NCBI GenBank assembly: GCA_000493945.1
Contig: AWNW01000022.1
Span: forward strand, 1 to 35,546
Length of the DNA stretch: 35,546 bases
DNA from: Candidatus Hydrogenedens terephthalaticus JGI OTU-1
GTDB lineage: Bacteria > Hydrogenedentota > Hydrogenedentia > Hydrogenedentales > Hydrogenedentaceae
Direction of reading: 5' to 3'
Shown: piece after piece, positions 7,681-15,604 of the stretch
How the letters are laid out: the number at the start of each line of letters is the position of its first letter
Numbering within the stretch: the stretch's first letter is position 1
Made by a program: the position numbers and the translations under genes
Notes under the pieces: model-generated
Told to the model about the DNA's origin: nothing
The model's database searches: none
What the model saw: only the letters and a program-made list of their open reading frames with translations

Positions 7681-8907
7681 ATGTTGAATAGAAGAAAGGA
7701 TGTAAAAGTTAGGATAGTTGTAATTGCCTTACTTTTTATTTTCCTTATAAATTCTGTTTCTTATTCGGATGGCTTTCTTTCAACACTTTCAAATTGGAAA
7801 AACAATATAAAGAAAGGGGTAAAAAATATTATATATAGCAGTAGTGATTATATCACTCAAACTATCTTATGCAAATGGATTGATAAGGAAATTAATGAGA
7901 TATTGAATGGAAAAAAAATACCTATTCCTGATGGTCTGGAAGATGAAATAATGGTATTTTTCAGAGAAGTATTAAGAAAAGAACCTAAAAAAATAAAGAT
8001 TCTATCAGTGGAGAAGGATAAATATTATTACAATATGGAAAGAGTATGGCGTCCATTTGATCTTTGCTGGATTATTAGGGTAGATACGGATGATGTTTAT
8101 TATTATCTTATAAAAGATATCAATCAAAATAAATTTTATAGATTTGGTTTGGATAAATTTTGTGACTGCAGTTCTATCTCTGAAAAGAGTCTGTATCTTG
8201 AATATAAAGGATTTTTAGGAGTTCCCTGGCGTCTATTGTGTCCTCAAGAAGTGGCATTTGAAAAAATAAAAAAAGTATTGAGATATTACAATTTACCAGA
8301 AGACAGAGAAAAGATACAGGTTAGAAATATAAGTGGCAATATATACTATAGATTTAATTTAAGTGAATGGGAAGGGATACCTGTTGTAAGACCTATATTT
8401 GAATGTGAGGTAAATGGTATTACAGGAGAGATAGTAAGTGTGTTTTGTGTAAAACCGTTTCCTATAAAGAACAAGATACCGAAGGAAACAATTGGTTTCG
8501 AAGAAGGTAGAGCCATTGTAGAAAACTGGATTCAAAGCGAGAAAAAGTATTTAAATTGTGAAGATTATATAGTAGAAGATATTTCTCCTCGGTTGGTTAT
8601 TGCTCCTAATGTTTTTCGGGAAGCATATTTCAAAGAAAATGGGTATTTGCCAATGAATCTGCGTGCATTATATGAATCTGCTAAATTATTAAACCGATAC
8701 TATAGATGTAATATATCCTTAGATAGAATAACTACTAATTTTCTTGAGAGACCGGGATATTTTTATGCGTATGAGATGAAAATATCTTGTAAGATGCGGG
8801 TAATTGGGAGGAATAATGAAAGGATAGAAATAATAGATAAATATATTTTTATTTCGCCAGAAACAAAGCAGGTAATAGGATGTTATTATATTAATAAATA
8901 TGAATAA
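7681..8907 (+). CDS. Exported PepSY-like protein, first of two tandem paralogues
   Basis: A positively charged N-terminus and hydrophobic stretch (RIVVIALLFIFLINSVSYS) indicate a signal peptide or membrane anchor. The body holds two PepSY/YcdB-like units. One has EGIP (231-234) and TGEI (248-251), the other ends in the strand ETKQVIG near the C-terminus, the pattern in which PepSY proteins carry 'D-x-x-T-G-E-V-x-G'. The downstream gene repeats both landmarks with the same 17-residue EGIP-TGEI spacing. PepSY domains often inhibit or chaperone peptidases; that link to the upstream clan CD-like lipoprotein is inference. The start is 22 nt after the lipoprotein stop with only a weak AAAGG 13 nt upstream. 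The stop overlaps the next start by 8 nt. Confidence 0.6.
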   Translation: MLNRRKDVKVRIVVIALLFIFLINSVSYSDGFLSTLSNWKNNIKKGVKNIIYSSSDYITQTILCKWIDKEINEILNGKKIPIPDGLEDEIMVFFREVLRKEPKKIKILSVEKDKYYYNMERVWRPFDLCWIIRVDTDDVYYYLIKDINQNKFYRFGLDKFCDCSSISEKSLYLEYKGFLGVPWRLLCPQEVAFEKIKKVLRYYNLPEDREKIQVRNISGNIYYRFNLSEWEGIPVVRPIFECEVNGITGEIVSVFCVKPFPIKNKIPKETIGFEEGRAIVENWIQSEKKYLNCEDYIVEDISPRLVIAPNVFREAYFKENGYLPMNLRALYESAKLLNRYYRCNISLDRITTNFLERPGYFYAYEMKISCKMRVIGRNNERIEIIDKYIFISPETKQVIGCYYINKYE

Positions 8908-9862
8908 ATGGATTGGTTGTATTAAAAATAATATCAATAACAAAAGACTTTTAATTTTATTTTCTTTTTGTATAATTATCTTCTTTTTTGTTTCAATAAA
9001 ATTAGTATATGGGGAAGAAAATCAGGAACACATAAAAGAGTTCTTTGAAAGATATTTAAAGAAATCAATAGATTCAAATGAAATAACTATTCAAATGTTC
9101 AAGAAAAATCCATCAAATCCATCGGTTTATTTTCCCCAGATTAAAAATTATATGGAAGGAGCATCAATAAAAATAGGCGAATTTTATTATACTATTTACT
9201 TTACTAATAGCCCTTTCAGAATATATCGGTTTGTTGATGACGAAAAGGAACAAAAAAGATTAAAATGGATAAAGAATATAAAAGACATCAGTACAATTAT
9301 TCCAGAAGAAGAAATATTTGAAAAAATTAAGCCTATATTAGAATATTTTGAATTACCCTTAAATAAGGATGCTTATACCTTTCAATTACCATCTGCAAGA
9401 GATTTCTGGAGAGTGTATAAAGAAATTACCTATGAAGGGATACCCTGTAGAATGGCAGGCTTCCAAATAGATGTATTTTCAGACACAGGAGAAATAATTA
9501 ATTTTGTTTTTATTCCTTTAAGAACACCTGTTAATAGAAAACCTCCTCTGGATACTGAGAAAAAAGCCTGGGATATAGCTCAGGAATGGCTTATAAAGAA
9601 AAATGAGGAATATTTCAAAATAGAACCACATCCAAACAATACCCCGGCATTTTTAGATAATACTAAAAAAGGTAGGATAGTAATAACATTTTCGGTAGAT
9701 GCCTTTACAACCTCGGATGATCTCTTAGGGGAAAGAAATTATTTGTATGTCTGGGAAATACCGTTTATATGGTATGACTATGGAGAAAACGATGGCGTAA
9801 TTTGGGTGGATGTAGAAACGGAACAAGTAATAGGGGCAGGTCCCTATAAATTGGAAGAGTAG
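8900..9862 (+). CDS. Exported PepSY-like protein, second of two tandem paralogues
   Basis: The N-terminal membrane segment (RLLILFSFCIIIFFFVSIKL) followed by VYGEE is a signal peptide or anchor. The exported part mirrors the preceding protein: EGIP at 179-182, TGEI at 196-199, a helical segment ending in AQEWLIKK, and a C-terminal WEIPFIWY ... ETEQVIG strand pair, as in PepSY/YcdB-like proteins. It is shorter (320 against 408 aa), mainly in the N-terminal region and in the linker before the last strands. The ATG lies inside the last codons of the upstream gene (8-nt overlap), so the two are translated together. No catalytic motif is visible. The function is unknown; it probably works with the upstream paralogue. 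Confidence 0.6.
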   Translation: MNKWIGCIKNNINNKRLLILFSFCIIIFFFVSIKLVYGEENQEHIKEFFERYLKKSIDSNEITIQMFKKNPSNPSVYFPQIKNYMEGASIKIGEFYYTIYFTNSPFRIYRFVDDEKEQKRLKWIKNIKDISTIIPEEEIFEKIKPILEYFELPLNKDAYTFQLPSARDFWRVYKEITYEGIPCRMAGFQIDVFSDTGEIINFVFIPLRTPVNRKPPLDTEKKAWDIAQEWLIKKNEEYFKIEPHPNNTPAFLDNTKKGRIVITFSVDAFTTSDDLLGERNYLYVWEIPFIWYDYGENDGVIWVDVETEQVIGAGPYKLEE

Positions 9863-10264
9863 GTAAGAGAAAATCATAATTAATAAATAAGTTCAAAATA
9901 ATTTTTTAAAAATGTTTTTCGATTATTTATAAAAAATTCAATTAGTTTATTTTACTTTAAAAATTATAGAACATAGGTAGCATCGGGTTTAGAACTCATT
10001 TAAACTTGCTGGTGGGTGAGGCTGTCGAACCCTGACACGCTAAGTAATGGAGTAAAATTCATAGACAATAAACTAAAGAAATAAATGAAAATTTAGAAGT
10101 ATTGAGATATAAATCTGTAACCCTAAAATTCGTTTAAGATTCGTGCATTTGTGCCATATAAATCCTGTTAGTCCTGTAAATCATGTCAAATTGTTTTTTG
10201 TAGCTGAATGTCCTCGCTTCGGGTATTTAATTTCTCACCCTTATAAAAAGAAAATGTCTTGTAG

Positions 10265-10284
10265 GGGCGATTGGCTAATCGCCC
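10265..10284. repeat. REP-like palindrome GGGCGATT-GGCT-AATCGCCC
   Basis: The arms GGGCGATT and AATCGCCC pair over 8 bp around a 4-nt loop. With its flanks (10260-10290, 31 bp) it is the exact reverse complement of 28057-28087 in the other desert. Confidence 0.85.
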
Positions 10285-10307
10285 TATTCGTAAATTTCGT
10301 TAAATCC

Positions 10308-10435
10308 TGTCAATATCGCAGGTCCCCATTATAAAATTGATATGCAATCAATATACCGTAAGGACGAGACATGTTTCGCCCTTACATTCTTAAATCAATA
10401 TCCTTACCGTAGCTGAAGCGTCCTCGCTTCGGGTA
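10308..10435 (-). repeat. 128-bp dispersed repeat, copy A (inverted relative to copy at 28576-28703)
   Basis: The segment reads TGTCAATATCGCAGG, then CCCATTATAAAATTGATATG, ATATACCGTAAGG, a GTTTCGCCC palindrome half, and the GAAGCG-TCCT-CGCTTC hairpin. 28576-28703 contains the same modules in reverse complement with about one difference per ten bases. In the best 47 bp only two or three positions differ. Confidence 0.8.
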
Positions 10436-10661
10436 TTTAATTTCACACTCATAAAAAGGAATTACATTGTAGGAACGAAAGGTTTTAGCCCTCACATATT
10501 TTTCTTATCAACATTCTCTGTGTCCTTTGTTTGAAATTCCCTTTGTGTCCTTTGTGGTTTATTCTTTTACCACAGAGAGTATAGAAATTTACCTAAATTT
10601 CACAAAGTGGAATTTGTTCTATTTTAATATGAACTTCCTCGTTTTTCTTTAAATTATCTTT

Positions 10662-11357
10662 TTATTCTTTGTTGAGGTAGGGAAGAGGGTCTTTTTGTCC
10701 GATTTCTTTGAATGCTTTTAATCGTTCGATGCAGGTAGGGCAATTGCCACATGCTTTTTCCTCTCCACGATAACAACTCCATGTATGAGCATAATCCACA
10801 CCTAATTGATAACCCAATGCTAAAACATCTTTTTTCGTCATTTTTAAAAAAGGTGCATGTATGGTAATACAGTGTTTCCGATTAAGAGCCAGCACATGAT
10901 TCATTCTTATTACAAAAGATTCGGTGCAATCCCAATATCCATATTCATCATGAGCCTGTGCAGAATAAAATACATCAGAAATACCTGATGATTCTGCCCA
11001 TGCAGATGCCAGAGATAAAAAAATCATATTACGGTTTGGCACATAAGTAGGAGGTTGTATTCGTTCATTTAAGGGGATTTCATTTAATTGGGGTATATCG
11101 GGGCTCCCTTTTATTAAGGTTGAACCATCTTTCAAAAGGGGAGATATCACTGATAAATCTACAATAGTATGATGTTCCATCCCCAAAAAATTCATCTGCC
11201 ATCTTGCACATTCAATTTCCCGAGAATGCTTCTGCCCATACAAGAATGATAGTCCAAACACATTCTTATACTGTTCCTGCCTTACAAGATAATGTAAAAG
11301 AGTTACGGAATCAAGTCCACCACTAATTAGTAATACACAATTTTTACTATTCGTCAT
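10662..11357 (-). CDS. queC: 7-cyano-7-deazaguanine synthase QueC
   Basis: ATP-dependent ligase-type enzyme that turns 7-carboxy-7-deazaguanine plus ammonia into preQ0, a step toward queuosine in tRNA. The PP-loop SGGLDS is at residues 12-17, and TYVPNRNMIFLSLA (104-117) is the family signature. The zinc site is Cys195, Cys203, Cys206 and Cys209 (CYRG...CGNCPTC). I place the start at the ATG at 11357 because GGGAG lies 10 nt upstream; an in-frame TTG at 11372 would contain that Shine-Dalgarno. The length of 231 aa is normal. No other queuosine gene is nearby, and I find no preQ1 riboswitch consensus in the 148-nt divergent gap before the next gene. Confidence 0.95.
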   Translation of the reverse strand: MTNSKNCVLLISGGLDSVTLLHYLVRQEQYKNVFGLSFLYGQKHSREIECARWQMNFLGMEHHTIVDLSVISPLLKDGSTLIKGSPDIPQLNEIPLNERIQPPTYVPNRNMIFLSLASAWAESSGISDVFYSAQAHDEYGYWDCTESFVIRMNHVLALNRKHCITIHAPFLKMTKKDVLALGYQLGVDYAHTWSCYRGEEKACGNCPTCIERLKAFKEIGQKDPLPYLNKE

Positions 11358-11505
11358 ATTCTTTTCTCCCAAAATATTGAAAAATTTTTTACAAAAAATG
11401 TTGAAATATACAATTTTATATGCTAATATACTTTTATATACAATATATAGTGGTTATAAAATAATTGTAACCTATAAATAGTATACAACATATAGGATAC
11501 TGAAT

Positions 11506-13119
11506 ATGAGCCAATTTATCCTCGTATATGCTCCAGCAAATTTTAAGGACATCAAAGTTTTCACTCCAAAACGCTCTATCGCTGTTATGTCTCAGATTTT
11601 ACAAGATAACAATGTAGATACTACAATTTATGATTTTGGTATTCCCGAAGCAATTCAATACTGTTCTGATGATACAACAAATAAATGTATTGGTAAAAAT
11701 GATACAAAAGAACACAAAATAGGATTATGGCTTTCCCGATTACTGGGCAGTGGGAAACCAAAAAAAGATATTAGGAATTCATACCTGCGCTGGATATATC
11801 AAAACATAAAAATTTCTTCTCACACCGTTTGTATATTATTCTGGATAGAAAATAGGGAAGACCTTATTGTTGCTCGTATTCTTGCTGATGAAATAAGAAA
11901 AGAAGAAGCCCAAAATAAGATTCATATAATAGGAGCCGGTCCTTATATCAATCATACAGGTCCCTATGTTATTACAAACATTCCCGAATTTAACGGTATA
12001 TTGATTAATCACAGTGAGATTTCCATCCTGCCGTTGTGGGAACATCTTGCTTTCGGGAAAGACCTGCATTCAGTTCCTAATTATGTTTATCTCGAAGGGA
12101 ATGAAATTCGTATTGGACCTGTGAACCGCCTATTAACCCTCGATGATTTACCTACGCCTTCCTATGACAACTATGATGCACTCCAGAAAGGTGGCAAATT
12201 AAATATATTTACATTAGAACAGGTAAGAGATGGTAGATTCGGTTATTCAGAACCCTATACGCTAAAACACTATATAAGTGCGAGTCCCGAAAATCTTCTG
12301 GAAGAGATAGGAAAACTCAAAGAAAAATATGGTACCTGGACCTTCCATATTGAAGGAGAAATGGCGAACCCTTCCGATGTTCAATCGCTGTCTCTGGCTT
12401 TGTTAAAATCACCTCACTTCATAACATATTCCCGCAATTTCCATTGCTTGAATATTCAGGGGGATTGGGTACATAGTTTACACCTTTCTGGCTGTCGAGC
12501 CGTCTCTGTAAATGTCCCAACAGGCAGTCAACGATTGTTATCAAAATATTACGGTATTATGCGAACTATTAGTTCCTTAGAAACCGCTATATCTGCCTTT
12601 GTGGCTTCTCACTTCTTTACCACAATACAATGCTCCTATCCCTGTCCAGAGGAGGACCGTCATACCTTCGCAGAAACATTGCGATTTGTAAAACGAATAA
12701 AACCCGACAGTGTCCAGGTTGCACCTGTGTACCTATTACCGGATTCAATGTGGTGGGAAAATATGGATTCATTTAATTTTAATGTAAATCCTACCGAATA
12801 CATAGAATGGCTTGCTGGAGAACAAAATTCAGCAAAATACCTGCAATGGAAACCTTTTGATTTATCAACAATGATTGATGAGATTATAAAATTAGATATA
12901 ACCCCACAAACCGATGCTCTGATGGGAATCATCACTCATGTCCTGCAAGTATCAAAAGAACAAAAATTCTTCAGAAATTTCTTTGAAAAAGTCCTTTTAG
13001 AAGGTGACGCAGACAGTTTGCAAGGTATGGTTTCCCAGTTTAATAACCAATTAAAGAAACGAATTCGCGAAGAAGAATGGAATGTTAGAAAATACGATTT
13101 CAAAGCAGTAGCAAATTAA
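11506..13119 (+). CDS. B12-binding/radical-SAM-like protein lacking the cluster cysteines
   Basis: The N-terminal ~190 residues have the B12-binding Rossmann pattern of B12-radical-SAM enzymes (LVYAPANFKDIKVFTPKRSI, later IIGAGPYINHTGPY and GILINHSE). The linker LLTLDDLPTPSYDNYD is typical for these proteins. The radical SAM barrel follows: SPENLLEEIGKLKEKYG, VNVPTGSQRLLSKYYG, and YPCPEEDRHTFAETLRFV. Where the CxxxCxxC motif should stand (236-250) the sequence is TLEQVRDGRFGYSEP, with no Cys, and no CxxxCxxC occurs anywhere in the 537 aa. It therefore cannot bind the usual 4Fe-4S cluster and is probably a non-catalytic or repurposed relative. A PfkB kinase gene follows 40 nt later. It diverges from queC. 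The frame is intact, so this is not a simple pseudogene. Confidence 0.75.
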   Translation: MSQFILVYAPANFKDIKVFTPKRSIAVMSQILQDNNVDTTIYDFGIPEAIQYCSDDTTNKCIGKNDTKEHKIGLWLSRLLGSGKPKKDIRNSYLRWIYQNIKISSHTVCILFWIENREDLIVARILADEIRKEEAQNKIHIIGAGPYINHTGPYVITNIPEFNGILINHSEISILPLWEHLAFGKDLHSVPNYVYLEGNEIRIGPVNRLLTLDDLPTPSYDNYDALQKGGKLNIFTLEQVRDGRFGYSEPYTLKHYISASPENLLEEIGKLKEKYGTWTFHIEGEMANPSDVQSLSLALLKSPHFITYSRNFHCLNIQGDWVHSLHLSGCRAVSVNVPTGSQRLLSKYYGIMRTISSLETAISAFVASHFFTTIQCSYPCPEEDRHTFAETLRFVKRIKPDSVQVAPVYLLPDSMWWENMDSFNFNVNPTEYIEWLAGEQNSAKYLQWKPFDLSTMIDEIIKLDITPQTDALMGIITHVLQVSKEQKFFRNFFEKVLLEGDADSLQGMVSQFNNQLKKRIREEEWNVRKYDFKAVAN

Positions 13120-13159
13120 TTTCAAAATGAAAATAACAACATAAGGAAAAAATATAAAA

Positions 13160-14083
13160 ATGGATATAACAGTAGTTGGTTCTGTAGCATTAGATTCCGT
13201 AGAAACTCCTTATGGAAAATGTGAGTTAGAATTAGGCGGTGCTGCAACTTATTTTTCCATTTCGGCTTCTTTCTTTACTCGTGTGAACATGATTGGTGTC
13301 ATTGGGACTGATTTTCCTCAAGAATATATCCAGATTCTCCAATCACGGAATATTAACATTGACGGATTAAAACAGGTAGATGGAAAAACATTCCGCTGGT
13401 CGGGTCGCTACCATAAAGATATAAATCAACGCGACACATTAGATACACAACTTAATGTTTTTGAGACATTCAAACCCACAATATCTAAAGAAATCTCACA
13501 AGTTCCCTACCTATTCCTCGGAAATATTAATCCCTCCTTACAATTAGATGTATTACGCCAGGCTTTCCCGCGTTTTACAGGCATGGATACCATGAATCTT
13601 TGGATAGAGACGACCCCGGATGATTTGCAGGAAGTTCTAAGCCGTGTTGACATTCTTTTTATTAACGATTCTGAAGCAAGACAATTATCCGGTGAAGAAA
13701 ACTTAAAAAAAGCCAGTAGCGAAATCCTTGCTTTAGGTCCCGATGTCCTAATTATCAAAAAAGGGGAACATGGTTGTCTTTTATTCTTTGAAGATGAAGA
13801 AACTTTTATGTTACCCGCATACCTATTAGAAAATGTTGTAGACCCTACAGGTGCTGGCGACAGTTTCGCTGGTGGTTTTATGGGATATCTCGCATACAGA
13901 AACAGTGTCGAACCCGAAGTATTACGGCAGGCAACAGTAATTGGCACTGTAATTGCCTCCTTTACATGTGAATCCTTCGGACCCCGCCGTTTATTATCTC
14001 TTACGAGTGAAGAAATCAAAAAGCGTTGTTACGAATTTATCCAACAAACACGCATTCAGGACCTCCCCCAATTTCCATTTTAA
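13160..14083 (+). CDS. PfkB-family carbohydrate/nucleoside kinase
   Basis: Ribokinase-like fold that phosphorylates a sugar or nucleoside hydroxyl with ATP. The N-terminal substrate-side GG (26-27, ELGGAATYFS) and the C-terminal signature DPTGAGDSFAGGF (228-240), with catalytic base Asp234, are intact. FINDSEARQLSG (168-178) and IIKKGEHGCLLF are also typical. The 307 aa length is normal. The substrate cannot be told from sequence. AAGGA precedes the ATG. The gene starts 40 nt after the radical-SAM-like gene and is probably co-transcribed with it. It converges on the phosphohexomutase gene with 80 nt between the stops. Confidence 0.85.
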   Translation: MDITVVGSVALDSVETPYGKCELELGGAATYFSISASFFTRVNMIGVIGTDFPQEYIQILQSRNINIDGLKQVDGKTFRWSGRYHKDINQRDTLDTQLNVFETFKPTISKEISQVPYLFLGNINPSLQLDVLRQAFPRFTGMDTMNLWIETTPDDLQEVLSRVDILFINDSEARQLSGEENLKKASSEILALGPDVLIIKKGEHGCLLFFEDEETFMLPAYLLENVVDPTGAGDSFAGGFMGYLAYRNSVEPEVLRQATVIGTVIASFTCESFGPRRLLSLTSEEIKKRCYEFIQQTRIQDLPQFPF

Positions 14084-14163
14084 TTTACAGATAAACTTAC
14101 TTTTGGGGTGTAAATTTGAGTATATAGAATGCCCTAATAGGGATTTAACTTTATCGTGAAAAA

Positions 14164-15534
14164 TTATGTATTGATTTGCTTAAGAGTATCTTCAATCAAT
14201 TTGCGAATTTGATCCATCTGCTTTGTTGTATCTGCCTCCACCCGCATTACTAACTTGGGTGATGTGTTAGATGCACGGAGCAGTCCCCAGCCATCTGGAA
14301 ATTCAATTCGGGCTCCATCAATAGTGATCACCTCGTATCCTTTTTCTTGAAAATATTTCGTTGCCTTTGCAACTACATCAAATTTTTTATCATCTGGGCA
14401 GGGGATTTCCAATTCCGGGGTAGAGTGTTTTTTCGGAATGGTATCTATCAGTGCGCTTAGCGGTTTGCCACCATTAGCAATTAGTTCAAGAAGTCTGCAT
14501 GCAGAATATATCGCATCATCAAAACCATACCAGCGATGTTTAAAGAAGATATGTCCACTCATTTCACCTGCTACTTGTGCCTTTAACTGTATCATCGCGG
14601 ATTTAATGTGCGAATGCCCTGTCCGCCACATTACAGCATTTCCACCCGCTTTTTTTATTTCTTCATACATACTCCGCGAACATTTCACCTCACCCAAAAT
14701 CGTTGCCCCGGGCTTATCTTTCAAGATATCCCTTGCAAATAACACCAATAACTGGTCGCCCCATAACATTCTCCCTTGGTCATCACACCCCCCTAAACGG
14801 TCAACATCCCCATCAAACGCAATACCGACATCCGCTTTGTGTTTCTTTACTGTTTTAATCAATTCCTTCAAATTAGATTCTTTGGTCGGGTCCGGATGAT
14901 GATTCGGGAAGTTTCCATCCACTTCACAATAAAGAGGTATTACCTCACAACCCAATTCCCTGAACAAAGGAACCGCAACTACACCACCAACCCCATTACC
15001 TGCATCAACAACCACTTTTAATTTCCGTTTTAATTTAATATCCTTCAATATCCGTTTTTGATACTTCGGCACAATATTTATTTTTGTTATGGATACCTCT
15101 TTCTTACGAACAGGAAAATTCCCTGCCTCCACATACTTGCGAAATTCCTGTATTTGTTCCCCATAAATAGTCGTTTTGCCCACACCTATTTTTAACCCGT
15201 TATATTCCCCGGGATTATGGCTGGCTGTTATCATTAAACCGCCATCTACTTCAATCGTATTCATTGCAAAGTATGTCAAAGGTGTTGGCACTTCACCGAT
15301 ATCAATCACATTCATCCCCGCTTCTGTGATACCATCAATCAAAGCACGGCTAAAACTTTTACTACTAACTCTACCATCCCTACCAACCACCACAAGATTT
15401 TTATGTATGGCTCTTTTCGATTTCATATAGGCAACATACGCTTTCCCCAAAAGTTCCATAATATCTTCGGTCAAATCTTTACCTGCGATGCCACGCAAAT
15501 CATATTCACGGAAAATATTTGGATTTACATTCAT
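14164..15534 (-). CDS. manB: Phosphomannomutase/phosphoglucomutase
   Basis: Alpha-D-phosphohexomutase of the ManB/AlgC type, interconverting hexose 6- and 1-phosphates to feed GDP-mannose or UDP-glucose for surface polysaccharide. Domain 1 has IFREYDLRG (7-15), GRDGR (51-55) and the phosphoserine loop TASHNP with Ser105. Domain 2 has the Mg site DGDVDR (241-246). Domain 3 has GEMSGHIFF (sugar specificity loop), and domain 4 RASNTSPKLVMRVEA (phosphate binding). The 456 aa length is normal. AAGGAG lies about 6 nt before the ATG at 15534. It stands alone on the minus strand, 71 nt after the M28-like gene in the same direction, and could be co-transcribed with it. Confidence 0.92.
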   Translation of the reverse strand: MNVNPNIFREYDLRGIAGKDLTEDIMELLGKAYVAYMKSKRAIHKNLVVVGRDGRVSSKSFSRALIDGITEAGMNVIDIGEVPTPLTYFAMNTIEVDGGLMITASHNPGEYNGLKIGVGKTTIYGEQIQEFRKYVEAGNFPVRKKEVSITKINIVPKYQKRILKDIKLKRKLKVVVDAGNGVGGVVAVPLFRELGCEVIPLYCEVDGNFPNHHPDPTKESNLKELIKTVKKHKADVGIAFDGDVDRLGGCDDQGRMLWGDQLLVLFARDILKDKPGATILGEVKCSRSMYEEIKKAGGNAVMWRTGHSHIKSAMIQLKAQVAGEMSGHIFFKHRWYGFDDAIYSACRLLELIANGGKPLSALIDTIPKKHSTPELEIPCPDDKKFDVVAKATKYFQEKGYEVITIDGARIEFPDGWGLLRASNTSPKLVMRVEADTTKQMDQIRKLIEDTLKQINT

Positions 15535-15604
15535 AGATAACTCCTTTCTTTTTTTTGTGGATATATTGTAAATAAATTGCTCAACATTATAAAAATAGAT
15601 AGGT

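Larger units (their letters stand above)
9863..10661. repeat. Gene-free stretch with a mosaic of hairpin repeats (cluster 1)
   Basis: No credible gene is present. 9863-10195 is AT-rich and shows nothing I recognise. From 10199 on, three repeat types are interleaved. The first is a hairpin of the form GAAGCG-TCCT-CGCTTC with the flank GTAGCT/GGGTATTTAA (10199-10230 degenerate, 10410-10440 good). The second is a hairpin of the form GGGCGATTGGCTAATCGCCC (10265-10284) plus decayed relatives at 10361-10385 and 10470-10495. The third is a CACAGAGGACACAAAGG-type sequence (10515-10575, opposite orientation). 10308-10435 is an inverted, slightly diverged copy of 28576-28703. Confidence 0.8.

Noticed and set aside
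10143..10334. 63-codon frame in the first repeat desert
   Set aside because: It consists mostly of the hairpin repeats, with no Shine-Dalgarno and no similarity to any protein I know.
11358..11505. preQ1 riboswitch ahead of queC
   Set aside because: The leader is almost purely A/T and shows neither the hairpin with C-rich loop nor the A-rich tail of the known preQ1 classes.
13507..14019. 170-codon minus-strand frame inside the PfkB kinase gene
   Set aside because: It is fully antisense to a gene with intact kinase motifs; the composition (many Ser, Arg, Pro) is typical of shadow frames.
14120..14145. Terminator between the convergent PfkB and phosphohexomutase genes
   Set aside because: CCC-TAATA-GGG offers only a 3-bp core stem and no U-tract on either strand.
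14438..14899. 153-codon plus-strand frame inside the phosphohexomutase gene
   Set aside because: It is antisense to a complete enzyme and has no motifs or ribosome site of its own.
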